DNA of 19,521 nt from positions 1 through 19,521 of the forward strand of contig JAGCGE010000026.1 of NCBI GenBank assembly GCA_017649745.1. The letters are read 5' to 3'. This DNA comes from Clostridiales bacterium. GTDB lineage: Bacteria; Bacillota_A; Clostridia; Saccharofermentanales; Saccharofermentanaceae. The notes under the pieces were generated by a model. It was not told the DNA's origin. It worked only from the letters and a program-made list of their open reading frames with translations, and ran no database searches. This document shows, in pieces, positions 1 through 6,704 of the stretch (position 1 is the stretch's first letter; every line of letters begins with the position of its first letter). A program made the position numbers and the translations under genes.

Positions 1-198
1 ATATGGGAGGGGGTGTATTTTGAGAGACCCCCTCCCGGGTACCTCGGCGAATAGGCCACTGTATCGGCTAGCAGAAGCCACGTAGAAGCTTTTTTCGATT
101 AGTTTTAGTGAGTCAGACTCAGAAACTGTTTCAAAAAGGCTTCGTTTTGTTATTTTTGGATGCTCTTGCTTCGAATCAGACGAAAAAGAACAATTTCG
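1..198. other. Structured non-coding region at the left edge
   Basis: No gene is seen. GGGAGGGGG (5-13) pairs perfectly with CCCCCTCCC (28-36) around a 14-base loop, and CCCGGGTACC follows directly. Further right, GAAGCTTTTTTCGA (86-99) and AAAAAGGCTTCG (133-144) form an imperfect inverted repeat around a short palindrome (GAGTCAGACTC, 110-120). GC-rich hairpins next to the packaging start are found at phage cos or pac sites, and a terminator is the simpler alternative, though no T run follows the GC-rich stem on either strand. Confidence 0.45.
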
Positions 199-462
199 TC
201 ATGAAATCACATCAGTTGCTTTGACTTTCTTGTAGATATTCATGAAATCAAGCGATATAATCTCATCAATCGCTCTTTCGATCTCCCGATTGTTCTCTTC
301 GTCTGTCAATTGAGATGAAGTTCTTGCGATTCGAGCAAGATACGCACAAGAATTGTAGCCATGCGAAACATCCCACACAAACCACTCATTAAAGTGAGTA
401 AATGGGGAAAAAGGATTATCAAAAGTTGTCAAAGCAACTGAAGAACTAGGAGTGGTATTCAT
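199..462 (-). CDS. 87-aa conserved phage protein near packaging genes
   Basis: The pattern (LTTFDNPFSPF..FNEWFVWD, then GYNSCAYLARIARTS, then EENNREIERAIDEIISLD, ending NIYKKV) matches, from memory, a small protein found just before terminase genes in many Firmicutes phages; no function known to me. It is acidic and helical in its second half. Start ATG has GAGGTG 8 bases upstream. If the association holds, the packaging module begins left of base 1. Confidence 0.85.
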   Translation of the reverse strand: MNTTPSSSVALTTFDNPFSPFTHFNEWFVWDVSHGYNSCAYLARIARTSSQLTDEENNREIERAIDEIISLDFMNIYKKVKATDVIS

Positions 463-474
463 CTACAATTCACC

Positions 475-3348
475 TCAATTCTTCAAATATTTGTTTACAG
501 TCGAAGTTGAAACTCCAACTGCTTTTGCAATTTCATCAATTGTGTAACCTGAATTTTTCATTGCTTGAATTTTGTTCATTTTTGCTGTCGAAAGAGAAGT
601 CGATTCTCTAGGAGTTGCTCTTTCTCTGAGTTTGTCAATATCTGTTGCTTTCAGAATAGAGTACAGTTGATTCTCAGAGATTGCACCTGCCTGTATAGCC
701 TCCCACTCTCTGTCAGAGATCTCGATAGCATGTCTCTGGGCCCCTACTGCCTGTCTTGCAGCAGTGAGTGCCTGTTGTGCTGCTTTCTTCTTCTCTTTAG
801 TAGTCATATCAGGGTTGTCCTGTCTCTTAGCCTCCATAGTGGCGTTAGCCATTATCTGTGCTGCTCGTTCGCGAGGAGCGTTCGCTTGAGCAATAGCCAG
901 CTGGGCCAGAAGATGTTCTCTTTCAGAAGAATATTTTTGCTTTGCATCAGAGGAGTATTGTATACGCCCTGTATGTACCTGTTCCATACGAGCCTGGTTA
1001 GCCAGATTCTTCATACGGTTAGCATAAGAGGCATACAGTTCCTCTTGAGGGGTACCAGATGAAAGCGTACGGGCATCCGTAGTTTCAGCCATACGGGTAG
1101 AATCCTGCATACGGGTCTTAGTTTTGCCTTTCTTATCCGTATATGTCTCTACCACTTCTTTGTAAATGAGGGAGCCTTCCGGTTTGCTCGGATCATACCA
1201 GTCTTTTCCTTTCTGGTTGATCTTTGGCGAGCCCTGCCGTTTAAGAACCTCTTGTTTAGACGATGCTCTCGAGATCAACGTATTTGCTCCCTCATGATAT
1301 TCACCGTCGTCATTATAATGACCCTGATATTTCCGTTTGAGTTCAGCAATACCGTTTTCCTTCTCCGACTGTTTGTAATCAAGACCGTGTTTCGCGGCGT
1401 CGATAACAACCATAGAATGTCGAACAGCTCGGGCAAGTTCAGAGTCTGTTGCGCCCTTAAGAGTCATATCGGTAATGAGATTTGAAACGATCCCCATTTG
1501 CATCTGGGTACTATCGCCGCCGGTCTTCGGATTCTTCATCGGCTTAAACTCAATACCGTTACGGTAATAATGTTCAACACCGTTTGAATCTTTCTTGATT
1601 TCGTCATACTTGTATGACTTAGAATCAAACCCCTCAAGACCTTTCAGTGGAGGAGTGGAATTGATCTTGATTTTGCTATGTTCCGAATTACACGGTATAA
1701 CAAGAACCGTATCACCGTCGAAATCGGCTCCGGACAGACGTTCTGCAACCGAACTACTGATACCGACTGCATCTGCGGCGGTGCTTGTAATTACCTTACG
1801 ACCTTCTTTGTTCTTGTTATTGACCTTGAGAATCGGAATCTCGAATGTTCCACCGTGAGGGAACCGAATAAGAGCTACGGTTTCGCCGTCATGAAACTGT
1901 GGTGCAAACACTTCGGTGTCTTTGATATCTGTAAGAGGTAAAATAACCTGATATTTCTGTCTCGGAAGTGATGCAGCTTTGAGATGAACCGCGGCGGAGT
2001 CACAGTCGTTGGCAAACGTCTCAAGCATTACCTTTTTGAGTGTCGGATTCGTAAGAGATCTAATCTCTTCGAACTCGGATTGTTTATCCATTTCGGACAA
2101 GGATAACTGTTTCTTGATAAGCTGAAGACTCTGTTTTGACAGAAACTGAGACGGAAGCTCTTTCGACCATTCACCCCAATCACCTTCTTCTCTCGTTTTA
2201 TTGATAAGAGAAAGGGATTGCCGTTTACCGGTTGCTTCGTCAATAAAACGGCCTTCCGGATCGTCATAATAACGCTGACCGCCACGTTCCTTGACCAGTG
2301 CGCCAAACGGATTGTCCGGATCGGGTTTGATTTTCTTAAGAACGTCCATTTTGTCGACGTTTTTATGCTTGTTGGTATTGAAAATGACATCAACACCGGC
2401 CGGGAAGTCTTTCGGATCACCGTAAACAGCCATTCCCTTAATATAATGCGTACCGTCAACGAGGATTCTGACCTGAGCATAAGCAGAATTACCGAGAGAC
2501 AAGTCTTCAACGCCGGGGCGAAGTTCGACAACACCGTCTTTGCGGATACCGCCGTCTTCGGCATAGCGGATTTTCATTCTCTTGCTGTCCATAGACTCCG
2601 GATACTCGAAAGCTTTCTTGAACGTGTCACCGCCGTCATAGCTGATGTAGTCTTTGACTGTGTGAATCTTGCTCGAATCGTAAACTTCTTTGTATTCAGT
2701 GTCTTTCGGACACAGAACCATTGTGATTGTCTGTCTACCCGGATTCGTGACCTGCGCAACGCCACGAGTGTAGACCGGATAACCGTCGGCTTCAAGAATA
2801 GCAAGAGCCTGACCGAATTTTTCACGGCTTATACCGAGTTCTCTCTCGACGCCTTCACCGACATCAAGCATTCCCTTTTCCTTAATCTGCTGTTTAAGCA
2901 GGTTTGCGGTTGCCTGAGCAGCATTCATACGCTTCTCGGAGGATTCGTTAAGAAGTGAACGAACTGAAGAGTCATTCTTATAACCCATAATCTGAGCAAT
3001 TTCATTGAGACTCTTACCATCGGCTCTCAGAGACTTTGCCCGAGCTACTTCAAGGCTACGGCGTTCACTCTTCGCAATAGCCTTATAAGCTCTGAGCTGT
3101 GTTGTAGTAATTTCCTGATCGGCAGGAAGCTCATTGTTGATCGCGTCAACAATCTGCTTCTCGCTCAGCCCCTTTTTATGAAGCTGCTCCACCCGAGACA
3201 GAAAATCTCCCGAGTGCTGATACGGATTCTTTCCGGAACCCCACGGGTATCGCCCGCTTCTGTGTCTAACACCGTAATGTTTGAGGTCTTCCGGAGATTC
3301 AGGTTCGTCGAACTGAAGGTTTTTTATCAATTCAGGGACCTTATTCAT
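475..3348 (-). CDS. 957-aa DFDGD protein: candidate single-chain (YonO/QDE-1-like) RNA polymerase
   Basis: The core holds the double-psi-barrel RNA polymerase signature. RFP (495-497) lies at the place of the RxP motif, 45 residues before SGADFDGDTVLVIP (539-552), whose three Asp (542, 544, 546) match the catalytic DxDGD. Downstream, MGIVSNLITDM and ELARAVRHSMVVIDAAKHG (618-655) match the LGxI...H and HSxAVDxxKxG helices of QDE-1-type enzymes. N-terminal HTH-like segments lie at about 60-93 and 107-133. The N-terminus has YGVRHRSGRYPWGSG, and an A/Q-rich coiled region (about 770-875) leads to a C-terminal HTH (929-956, YTIDEIAKAVGVSTSTVNKY). Start ATG has GGAGG 9 bases upstream. Related sequences are, as I recall, common in Firmicutes phages under uninformative names. 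Polymerase activity is inferred, not shown. Confidence 0.7.
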   Translation of the reverse strand: MNKVPELIKNLQFDEPESPEDLKHYGVRHRSGRYPWGSGKNPYQHSGDFLSRVEQLHKKGLSEKQIVDAINNELPADQEITTTQLRAYKAIAKSERRSLEVARAKSLRADGKSLNEIAQIMGYKNDSSVRSLLNESSEKRMNAAQATANLLKQQIKEKGMLDVGEGVERELGISREKFGQALAILEADGYPVYTRGVAQVTNPGRQTITMVLCPKDTEYKEVYDSSKIHTVKDYISYDGGDTFKKAFEYPESMDSKRMKIRYAEDGGIRKDGVVELRPGVEDLSLGNSAYAQVRILVDGTHYIKGMAVYGDPKDFPAGVDVIFNTNKHKNVDKMDVLKKIKPDPDNPFGALVKERGGQRYYDDPEGRFIDEATGKRQSLSLINKTREEGDWGEWSKELPSQFLSKQSLQLIKKQLSLSEMDKQSEFEEIRSLTNPTLKKVMLETFANDCDSAAVHLKAASLPRQKYQVILPLTDIKDTEVFAPQFHDGETVALIRFPHGGTFEIPILKVNNKNKEGRKVITSTAADAVGISSSVAERLSGADFDGDTVLVIPCNSEHSKIKINSTPPLKGLEGFDSKSYKYDEIKKDSNGVEHYYRNGIEFKPMKNPKTGGDSTQMQMGIVSNLITDMTLKGATDSELARAVRHSMVVIDAAKHGLDYKQSEKENGIAELKRKYQGHYNDDGEYHEGANTLISRASSKQEVLKRQGSPKINQKGKDWYDPSKPEGSLIYKEVVETYTDKKGKTKTRMQDSTRMAETTDARTLSSGTPQEELYASYANRMKNLANQARMEQVHTGRIQYSSDAKQKYSSEREHLLAQLAIAQANAPRERAAQIMANATMEAKRQDNPDMTTKEKKKAAQQALTAARQAVGAQRHAIEISDREWEAIQAGAISENQLYSILKATDIDKLRERATPRESTSLSTAKMNKIQAMKNSGYTIDEIAKAVGVSTSTVNKYLKN

Positions 3349-3351
3349 AGG

Positions 3352-4032
3352 TCATCCCTCCTTAGCTTGATATTTTTCGGCGATGCGGTTAACGGTAACA
3401 ATCGAGGAGATGATTTCCTGAACATCATCAGGCTCAGGTTCTTCAAGAACAATTTCACCGCTCTGATAAATGCGGAGTTCGGTTTTGATATCTTTCGGTT
3501 TGATTTTATACTCGAGACAGAACAATGCAGCGTAAGTGAGTACCTGATCCATATCAGCAGGATGTGCTCCGCTTTTGTAGTCACTGATCCGAAGCAGGCT
3601 ATTGCGGAACGCAATCGTGTCTGCGGTTCCAAAACATGTTTCCGAGTAATAGAGCGGCTGCTCTACGGTCATACGGTAAGCGATTCCGTCGTTAACATAC
3701 ATTCTAGCAGTCTCAAATACTTCTTTCGGAAGATTACCAATCTGGTTGAGTAATTTCATTCCGAACGGTGCGGTCTTACCTTCTTCGGCACACCGGTACT
3801 TCGTGTGGATGTAATTCTCGATTCCTGTTACAATACTGCGGACACTCGTGATCTTGTGGTTCAAAGTGATCTGCTGTGCTACGAACTCATGAAGTTCTGT
3901 GCCGAGTGTAGTACGGTATTGATTACGGATACGGTCGCGGATCTTGTCTTCGTCATACCGCAACCATGAGCTTTGACTGGGACTGAATAGAGCATGCTGC
4001 CCCCTAAGCTCCAAATGCTTGTTGAAGTTCAC
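3352..4032 (-). CDS. PD-(D/E)XK (RecB/Cas4-like) nuclease, GTG start
   Basis: A 226-aa nuclease with the RecB-family layout: GTELHEF (44-50, with the H motif), GTAD (135-138, metal Asp), ISDYKSG (149-155, D-x-K) and a following Q..TYA (163-168). The opening (HALFSPSQSSWLRYD, 13-27) matches phage exonucleases of this type. It would process DNA ends for recombination or replication. The GTG at 4032 is chosen because GAGGAGG lies 6 bases upstream; the longer frame to 4182 runs inside the previous gene and lacks a site. The stop is 3 bases before the next ATG. Having two different PD-(D/E)XK enzymes back to back suggests a joint recombination function. Confidence 0.85.
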   Translation of the reverse strand: MNFNKHLELRGQHALFSPSQSSWLRYDEDKIRDRIRNQYRTTLGTELHEFVAQQITLNHKITSVRSIVTGIENYIHTKYRCAEEGKTAPFGMKLLNQIGNLPKEVFETARMYVNDGIAYRMTVEQPLYYSETCFGTADTIAFRNSLLRISDYKSGAHPADMDQVLTYAALFCLEYKIKPKDIKTELRIYQSGEIVLEEPEPDDVQEIISSIVTVNRIAEKYQAKEG

Positions 4033-4297
4033 GTAATACCTCCTCACAATTGTCGGGATTGATAAATCGGCTAAACGACATTTCGCCGTACTGTTCCACC
4101 CAATAATCCTGATTCGGTTGCTTGTGTGCCTTAGTCCATGCCTTACACTCAAGCATTGCCCACTTATCTCGCCATAAGACAAGAAGATCAGGGATGCCTT
4201 GATGCTGATCCATCTTGAAGATCTTGCATCCGGGAAACAGTTCTTTTAGCCGTTCATGCAATCGATCTTGGAATCGACCTTCCGGTCCTCTACCCAT
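4004..4297 (-). CDS. PD-(D/E)XK endonuclease (VRR-NUC/resolvase-like)
   Basis: A 97-aa protein with a compact nuclease core: GIPD (34-37) followed after 12 residues by ECK (50-52), the D...E-x-K metal site, with conserved QPNQ (60-63) after it. The N-terminus (EGRFQDRLHERLKELF) is the usual first helix with an acidic residue. The size fits small phage endonucleases of the VRR-NUC or Holliday-junction-resolvase-like type. It probably cuts branched or broken DNA during phage recombination or packaging. Start ATG has AAAGGAG 8 bases upstream. It overlaps the next nuclease gene by 29 bases. Confidence 0.85.
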   Translation of the reverse strand: MGRGPEGRFQDRLHERLKELFPGCKIFKMDQHQGIPDLLVLWRDKWAMLECKAWTKAHKQPNQDYWVEQYGEMSFSRFINPDNCEEVLRELQQAFGA

Positions 4298-4406
4298 GAT
4301 TCATTCTCCTTTCGAAGAGAAAAACAAAAAGAGAAAGAGAGTGCGGTTTGTTCGTAACAGAACCTTAACAATGCTCACCATCGAGCATGTTTTATCCTCT
4401 CTCCTC

Positions 4407-4439
4407 ATAAAAGCGGGTGTTTTTTTCGCGTACACCCGC
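4407..4439 (-). terminator. Hairpin terminator after the 51-aa gene
   Basis: On the minus strand GCGGGTGT (4439-4432) pairs perfectly with ACACCCGC (4420-4413), followed by TTTTAT. It lies 15 bases after the stop of the 51-aa gene. The T run is short, so it may be leaky. Confidence 0.65.
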
Positions 4440-4454
4440 AAACGCTCCAGCGAC

Positions 4455-4610
4455 TCACTTTTCGGTCTTCTCGCGCTTCTGCTGTTCGCGAGTCTTCTTC
4501 GCCCGTCTCCGTCGTTCAATGCGGTTCTCACCTTCCTTGAAACGGAAAGTACGCCATGATCTCGGATTTCGCTCCATCGCTCTACAAACGGTTCTTCTGA
4601 TCGATGCCAT
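4455..4610 (-). CDS. 51-aa highly basic protein
   Basis: Read directly from the sequence: MASIRRTVCRAMERNPRSWR, then TFRFKEGENRIERRRRAKKT and REQQKREKTEK. About 40% of residues are Arg or Lys, so it is probably a nucleic-acid-binding peptide. The ATG has AAAGGAGG 8 bases upstream, among the best sites in the window. It stands alone between the repeat region and a hairpin terminator. Its position invites a role in replication or transcription control, but it matches no family I know. Confidence 0.78.
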   Translation of the reverse strand: MASIRRTVCRAMERNPRSWRTFRFKEGENRIERRRRAKKTREQQKREKTEK

Positions 4611-4704
4611 GATTTTCACCTCCTTTCGCCGTAAACATTACCTAGTAATCGATGTGAAAGATCGCCCGCCAAAAATTAGCTGAAAAAACGCCCCGCAACC
4701 GTTA

Positions 4705-4730
4705 GTGGACAAAAACCCACTTTTTTGGCC
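4705..4730 (+). repeat. Iteron-like element copy 1
   Basis: GTGGACA, AAAA, CCCAC, T6, GGCC. It reads in the plus direction and matches the four-copy consensus. Confidence 0.7.
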
Positions 4731-4782
4731 AAAAACTATTTCTTTATATATTTTTACTTTTTTGAAAAAAATCTTTTATAGT

Positions 4783-4805
4783 AAAAAAAGTGGGTTTTTG
4801 GCCAC
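4783..4805 (-). repeat. Iteron-like element copy 2
   Basis: Reads GTGGCCA, AAAA, CCCAC, T7 on the minus strand; inverted relative to copy 1. Confidence 0.7.
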
Positions 4806-4813
4806 AACACCCT

Positions 4814-4839
4814 AAAAAGCACGTATTTACGTGGTTTTT
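4814..4839. terminator. Palindrome with A5/T5 flanks, bidirectional terminator-like
   Basis: CACGTA (4820-4825) and TACGTG (4828-4833) form a perfect 6-bp inverted repeat flanked by AAAAAG and GTTTTT. Either strand gives a short stem and a T run. With a loop of only 2 bases the stem would open to 5 pairs or fewer, so it could equally be a protein-binding palindrome in the repeat region. Confidence 0.45.
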
Positions 4840-4863
4840 CGTGTGGACACTTTTGAAATAAAA

Positions 4864-4890
4864 ATGGCCATTTGCCCACTTTTTTTGGCC
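4864..4890 (+). repeat. Iteron-like element copy 3
   Basis: Reads ATGGCCA, TTTG, CCCAC, T7, GGCC on the plus strand; the most divergent spacer. Confidence 0.7.
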
Positions 4891-4939
4891 AAAATGCAAT
4901 TTTCGAAATTTTCAAAAATCGAAAAAGTGCAAAAAGCCC

Positions 4940-4961
4940 AAAAAAAGTGGGTTTTGGCCAT
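4940..4961 (-). repeat. Iteron-like element copy 4
   Basis: Reads ATGGCCA, AAA, CCCAC, T7 on the minus strand; inverted relative to copy 3. Confidence 0.7.
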
Positions 4962-5029
4962 TTTTTGAAAACCCAAAAGTGTCCACTATTTCACGCATTT
5001 TTCACCTAATTTTCACAAAACTATCACAT

Positions 5030-5359
5030 TTAGTTAACTGATATTACGTCCCTCATGGTGTATTTTATGATGTTTTCAGGCCAAAAGGATCTCAAATCAA
5101 GGGTCAAAACATCACTCAACTTGACCGTATCCTTTGCCCCATCCTGAAGAATCTGGATCTTTTCGGCGCCGTTTTCCGTCGCAACCAATCGTCCGTACAT
5201 GGCCGTATATCCGTCCCCCCAGATGAAATCGAATGTCTGACCCATGATCTCTCGCCACTCTTTAGCACAGATGTGTCCGTTTAACTTCAGTCGATATGAT
5301 GGGTCATGTTCCCTGATGGCTGTCCGAATACGACTCATCATCTCACTGACTTTGCTCAT
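5030..5359 (-). CDS. 109-aa protein, unknown
   Basis: A soluble protein (MSKVSEMMSRIRTAIREHD...) with a helical N-terminus and beta-rich remainder (TAMYGRLVATENGAEKIQIL, DTVKLSDVLTLDL). No family recognised. Start ATG has AAAGGAG 7 bases upstream. It is the last gene before the 419-base repeat-bearing non-coding region, and no hairpin lies directly after the stop, so its transcript may run into that region. Confidence 0.78.
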   Translation of the reverse strand: MSKVSEMMSRIRTAIREHDPSYRLKLNGHICAKEWREIMGQTFDFIWGDGYTAMYGRLVATENGAEKIQILQDGAKDTVKLSDVLTLDLRSFWPENIIKYTMRDVISVN

Positions 5360-5576
5360 GTTCCCACTCCTTTCTAAGCTTTACGTAGCATCCATCACAC
5401 ACATACTTCCTCGAGCGAGGACATCTGTAGCACGGATTCTTCTTCCGAATACGGTTGGTTTTCACGGATGATAACCATCTCCGAATCCTCCGATAGAACA
5501 CCACCTTAAGCAGAAACCCGAGGAACACCATGGTAACAAATATTCCTACAAGTCCGATAATCTCTACAACCGCCAT
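5343..5576 (-). CDS. 77-aa membrane protein with Cys4 motif
   Basis: An N-terminal hydrophobic segment (about 3-27, VVEIIGLVGIFVTMVFLGFL and on) is followed by a strongly basic linker (YRRIRRWLSSVKTNRIRKK) and a compact four-Cys group (CYRCPRSRKYVCDGC, about 49-63) that looks like a small zinc knuckle. The layout suggests a membrane-anchored zinc protein with a cytoplasmic basic domain that could touch nucleic acid. The nearest GGAG is 13 bases before the ATG, longer than usual. The 3' end overlaps the next gene by 17 bases and contains its binding site. Confidence 0.75.
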   Translation of the reverse strand: MAVVEIIGLVGIFVTMVFLGFLLKVVFYRRIRRWLSSVKTNRIRKKNPCYRCPRSRKYVCDGCYVKLRKEWEHEQSQ

Positions 5577-5595
5577 GATGTCATTTCATCTCCTC

Positions 5596-5823
5596 TCACA
5601 CCCCGTAAAAGAACGATTCGTTACGAGTAAAGCGGTCACCATACCAGACATCAGGATCGTACATCTCAACGCACCACTTAACGTAAGCCTTTTCCCGCTT
5701 ATCCAGTGATGCGTCCGGTCCTACAAGCTTATTGATGAACGCCGTAGCCACTTTGATAATGAGTGGCAGATCGAATTTTGTAAGGGTTTTCGCGTATTCA
5801 AGGTTAGTCATTTCCTTCGCCAT
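5596..5823 (-). CDS. 75-aa protein, unknown
   Basis: A small helical soluble protein (MAKEMTNLEYAKTLTKFDLP...) with an aromatic end (DPDVWYGDRFTRNESFFYGV). No family recognised. The start is ATG 5823 because GAGGAGG lies 9 bases upstream inside the preceding gene; the upstream extension to 5856 lacks a site. The stop is followed by a 19-base gap. Confidence 0.72.
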   Translation of the reverse strand: MAKEMTNLEYAKTLTKFDLPLIIKVATAFINKLVGPDASLDKREKAYVKWCVEMYDPDVWYGDRFTRNESFFYGV

Positions 5824-6031
5824 CGCCAAAAGCCTCCTCATATATGATTTTTTCATGATACCACATCGGAATCAGACACCGCTTAGCAACACGGCATAAC
5901 ACGCACACAATCAAGCATGATATATCCTTATCCGTAGCCGCTACGTATAGAGCCACCATGGAACCGATATCGGTGACGAGAAACAGGAACTGCGTTAGTA
6001 TGATTCCGCATATGCTAACCAGCTTATCCAT
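5804..6031 (-). CDS. 75-aa membrane protein, unknown
   Basis: Two hydrophobic stretches are visible: about 4-30 (LVSICGIILTQFLFLVTDIG and on) and about 39-50 (ISCLIVCVLCRVA), with a charged C-terminal tail (HEKIIYEEAFGDGEGND). It is likely a small inner-membrane protein, of the sort used by phages for superinfection exclusion or host modulation, but nothing specific shows this. Start ATG 6031 has GGGGG about 7 bases upstream (GGGGGTGTGACC); a longer frame overlaps the HTH gene. The end overlaps the next gene by 20 bases. Confidence 0.72.
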   Translation of the reverse strand: MDKLVSICGIILTQFLFLVTDIGSMVALYVAATDKDISCLIVCVLCRVAKRCLIPMWYHEKIIYEEAFGDGEGND

Positions 6032-6033
6032 GG

Positions 6034-6372
6034 TCACACCCCCGAGAACACAATCGCGCAAGTCTTAGCGTGTGATATCACTTCTGTGGGTACATGACCA
6101 TCGAGTTCCAGATACACCTCGATCTCGTGCAGAGCCGCTTTATTATCGATATACGACGAATACCAGTAGCCCATTTTCTGCACCATACGAGCCTTTACTT
6201 CATTGAGAGCATTGGCGATAGGGGCATCGTAAGCCTCGGTATCGACCAAATCCCGCTCGTACATAGACACCATACCGATGCTGATACCGATCAGATCGGC
6301 TACTTCTTCCTGCTTGAGTCCGAGCGCCATTCTCATCGCCCGGTTTCTGTAACACTGTTTACGAGTCATCAT
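6034..6372 (-). CDS. XRE/Cro-type HTH DNA-binding protein
   Basis: A 112-aa regulator. The HTH spans about residues 13-43 (MALGLKQEEVADLIGISIGM, then VSMYERD), the standard five-helix XRE pattern with recognition helix around SIGMVSMYE. The basic N-terminus (MMTRKQCYRNRAMR) would contact DNA. The C-terminal 60 residues are helical and may dimerise. It is a candidate repressor or activator for the dyad at 9764-9801 or the repeat region at 4703-4988, by position only. Start ATG 6372 has AAAGGAG 8 bases upstream; a second ATG follows directly. Confidence 0.85.
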   Translation of the reverse strand: MMTRKQCYRNRAMRMALGLKQEEVADLIGISIGMVSMYERDLVDTEAYDAPIANALNEVKARMVQKMGYWYSSYIDNKAALHEIEVYLELDGHVPTEVISHAKTCAIVFSGV

Positions 6373-6704
6373 GATATATTCTCCTTTTCGTTTAAGTTAG
6401 CGTAATAGAAATCATTGGTGTAATGTATTACACCGCGCACCATTGACCACACGGCATCTCTGATACGATGCGGTACTGTCGGGTCTTCCGGATCAAAACT
6501 GAAATATGTGTTAGAGGTGCTCATTACGTTGCTGTCCCACGAGTATGAGAGCCGCAACCTGACCGCCATGAGTCCTCTTTCGCCGTCCGTAACATCGCAA
6601 TCGGGCTTTACATCCCATCCATTGATAGTCTGCGGCACTTCCTCTTTGAATATCTCATCCACCATGGTCGATATAGCAACCATATCATGTTCGTTATACG
6701 GCAT
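6369..6704 (-). CDS. 111-aa protein, unknown
   Basis: A soluble acidic protein (MPYNEHDMVAISTMVDEIF..., RGLMAVRLRLSYSW, TYFSFDPEDPTVPHRIRDAV) of no family I recognise. The start is uncertain: ATG 6704 has GGTGG 5 bases upstream, while ATG 6716 four codons earlier has nothing. Both lie inside the end of the ThyX-like gene, so translation is probably coupled. The stop overlaps the start of the HTH gene by 4 bases. Confidence 0.75.
   Translation of the reverse strand: MPYNEHDMVAISTMVDEIFKEEVPQTINGWDVKPDCDVTDGERGLMAVRLRLSYSWDSNVMSTSNTYFSFDPEDPTVPHRIRDAVWSMVRGVIHYTNDFYYANLNEKENIS

Larger units (their letters stand above)
4843..4986. repeat. 12-bp inverted repeat GTGGACACTTTT
   Basis: GTGGACACTTTT at 4843-4854 is exactly inverted as AAAAGTGTCCAC at 4975-4986. 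Both share the RTGGMCA start of the 22-bp elements, so they may be half-sites for the same protein. Confidence 0.8.
4703..4988. repeat. 9-bp inverted repeat bounding the repeat region
   Basis: TAGTGGACA at 4703-4711 is exactly the reverse complement of TGTCCACTA at 4980-4988, enclosing all four element copies in a 286-bp block. Confidence 0.8.
4611..5029. other. AT-rich non-coding region with alternating repeats: candidate origin or control region
   Basis: The longest non-coding stretch in the window. It contains four copies of RTGGMCA, 3-4 bases, CCCAC and a T6-7 run at 4705-4730 (+), 4783-4805 (-), 4864-4890 (+) and 4940-4961 (-). It also holds GGCC-centred A/T palindromes, a 9-bp terminal inverted pair and a 12-bp inverted pair. 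Long A and T runs (4741-4790) would melt easily. This is the layout of an iteron-bearing phage replication origin or a multi-site operator. No protein-coding frame of note is present. The part 4611-4700 is the leader of the 51-aa gene. Confidence 0.6.

Noticed and set aside
1..198. A tRNA or other folded RNA gene at the left edge
   Set aside because: No cloverleaf with acceptor, D, anticodon and T arms can be drawn; only simple hairpins are seen.
2218..2958. A 246-codon plus-strand open frame within the polymerase-like gene
   Set aside because: It is a shadow of the 957-aa frame, with no start signal and no recognisable product.
4033..4182. Upstream extension of the RecB-like nuclease with an ATG start
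   Set aside because: It lies inside the VRR-NUC gene, and the GTG at 4032 has GAGGAGG 6 bases upstream and begins where family similarity begins.
4301..4381. A 26-codon frame with a hydrophobic run (LFLFLFF) just before the VRR-NUC gene
   Set aside because: A possible small membrane peptide, but the nearest GGAG is poorly spaced and its 3' end is simply the next gene's binding site; not supported enough to call.
4301..4531. A 76-codon minus-strand open frame
   Set aside because: It overlaps the 51-aa gene that has a near-perfect ribosome binding site, has no site itself, and crosses the hairpin terminator.
4843..4986. DnaA boxes in the repeat block
   Set aside because: GTGTCCACA-like sequences match TTATCCACA at only six of nine positions, too weak to claim host DnaA binding.
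4700..4990. Repeat block read as a CRISPR array
   Set aside because: Only four copies, alternating in orientation, with unequal spacers rich in A/T runs and no cas genes.
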